The position numbers were made by a program, and so were the translations under genes. The notes under the pieces were generated by a model. That model saw only the letters and a program-made list of their open reading frames with translations, searched no databases and had not been told where the DNA came from. Shown in pieces: positions 63,246 to 64,000 of a stretch of 64,000 nt of DNA (its first letter is position 1; each line of letters starts with the position of its first letter). This DNA is from CAVWZH01 sp963765285. Its GTDB lineage: Bacteria; Acidobacteriota; Terriglobia; Terriglobales; Acidobacteriaceae. Location: NCBI GenBank assembly GCA_963765285.1, contig CAVXVR010000007.1, forward strand, positions 62,001 to 126,000, in the 5' to 3' direction.

Positions 63246-63896
63246 ATGAACCTCCTGTGCAATGCCGGTGTTCTGTTTCTGCTGAGCGCAGGCGCGTGCG
63301 GACAGACGGCCGCCCCGGCCAAGCCTGATCCGCCACCTCTGGCCCCTTCGGCTTCGGCGTCCGTGGGGCCTTACAGCCCGATCACGGGGAAACAGCGGTT
63401 GCAGTGGTTCGTGGTCAGCACGATTAGTGCTGAAACGCTCGCGGCCGGAGTCTTTACTTCCGCCATTGGGACGGGGCTGAACCGGCCAAAGGAGTACGGC
63501 GGCTCCTGGCCTGGCTTCGGTAAGCGTTATGGCTTGCGATTGACGGGGATATCCACCAGCAATGCGATGGAGGCTGGACTCGGAGCAATATGGGGAGAAG
63601 ACCCACGTTATTTTCGCTCTTACGGCCAGTCGGTCAAGGGACGGTTGCTCCACGTGGTCATTTACAGTTTCACCGCCCACGACCGCGCCGGGCATCTTCG
63701 TCCGGCGTATGCGCGTTACATTGCGGCCACCGGAAACAACTTTCTTTCCAACACTTGGCGCCCCGATAGCGAGGCCAACACCAGCAGCGCCCTGTCGCGA
63801 ACCGCGCTGCAGTTTGCCGGCCTCATGGGAAAGAACGCATACCTCGAACTCTGGCCTGACGTTAAGAGCCATATTTTCAAGAGGGGCTCACACTGA
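63246..63896 (+). CDS. secreted protein of unknown function, acidobacterial type
   Basis: 216 residues; signal peptide (LLCNAGVLFLLSAGACGQ), a Pro/Ala linker, then a domain with GLNRPKEYGGSWPGFGKRYGLRL, GEDPRYFRSYGQSVKGRLLHVV and NFLSNTWRPDS. I recall similar proteins in many acidobacterial genomes but no known function. It probably shares a transcript with the gene before. The remaining ~100 bp of the window hold nothing definite. Confidence 0.68.
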   Translation: MNLLCNAGVLFLLSAGACGQTAAPAKPDPPPLAPSASASVGPYSPITGKQRLQWFVVSTISAETLAAGVFTSAIGTGLNRPKEYGGSWPGFGKRYGLRLTGISTSNAMEAGLGAIWGEDPRYFRSYGQSVKGRLLHVVIYSFTAHDRAGHLRPAYARYIAATGNNFLSNTWRPDSEANTSSALSRTALQFAGLMGKNAYLELWPDVKSHIFKRGSH

Positions 63897-64000
63897 TTCA
63901 AGTCCGAAAGTTGTAGGACTCAGGTTCCTGCACTCCGCCGTGGCTTAGAATTAAATCGTTTATTTACTGTATGATATGGCTTAATTCCGCAGCGATGCGG

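Noticed and set aside
63950..63990. Promoter-like TATGAT near the window end
   Set aside because: No matching -35 box and the downstream gene is outside the window.

Overview
The window is about 64 kb of GC-rich chromosome, almost certainly from an acidobacterium (Acidobacteriota, Terriglobia/Koribacter-like). I base this on protein style and on dispersed palindromic repeats, not on any search. There is no 16S, phage, insertion sequence or CRISPR array. Most genes are ordinary chromosomal genes with typical starts, and RBSs often settle the start codon.

Layout. 1-6.6 kb: end of asnS, a GxxExxY gene remnant, arginase, two secreted low-complexity proteins, ddl (frame broken once) and a GyrI-like protein. 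6.8-8.7 kb: promoter, SAM-I riboswitch and terminator ahead of a threonine-synthase-like PLP enzyme coupled to a MoaD/ThiS-type sulfur carrier. 8.7-12.7 kb: a TetR-controlled ABC-2 exporter with a palindrome at its promoter. 13.2-16.2 kb: yceD-rpmF-plsX-fabD (fatty acid/phospholipid start) on the minus strand. 16.3-18.7 kb: a FitA/VapC-type toxin-antitoxin pair abutting a GT39-like membrane glycosyltransferase. 18.7-26.3 kb (minus): GH5 hydrolase, a two-subunit molybdenum hydroxylase (large subunit with three +1 frameshifts), TPR protein, pyruvate kinase, YihY.

26.3-42.5 kb (minus) is the transcription/translation block. In transcription order it reads tRNA-Thr(TGT), tRNA-Tyr, small ORF, tRNA-Thr(GGT), small ORF, tRNA-Gly(TCC), small ORF, tuf, rpmG, tRNA-Trp, secE, nusG, rplK, rplA, rplJ, rplL, rpoB, rpoC, terminator. 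The four tRNAs ahead of tuf are the same set that precedes tufB in E. coli.

42.6-64 kb: a membrane-anchored unknown, a split DsbD system (ccdA, tlpA, DsbD-alpha), nitroreductase, glnS (two frameshifts), GH27 alpha-galactosidase, two tandem FtsX/MacB-type permeases, an orphan XRE protein, gltX carrying repeat-derived insertions, then a probable c-di-GMP signalling locus: a GAF-GGDEF-HD-GYP protein facing a TonB-dependent receptor and a YfiR domain fused to a TonB C-terminal domain. An SDR and two secreted unknowns end the window.

Two loci look most likely to hide new biology: the riboswitch-controlled PLP enzyme/sulfur-carrier pair, and the receptor/YfiR-TonB/GGDEF-HD-GYP group. Two genome-wide themes are short palindromic repeats that sit in frame inside ddl, gltX and the DsbD-alpha gene, and seven single-base insertions that break four otherwise intact genes, which may well be sequencing artefacts.
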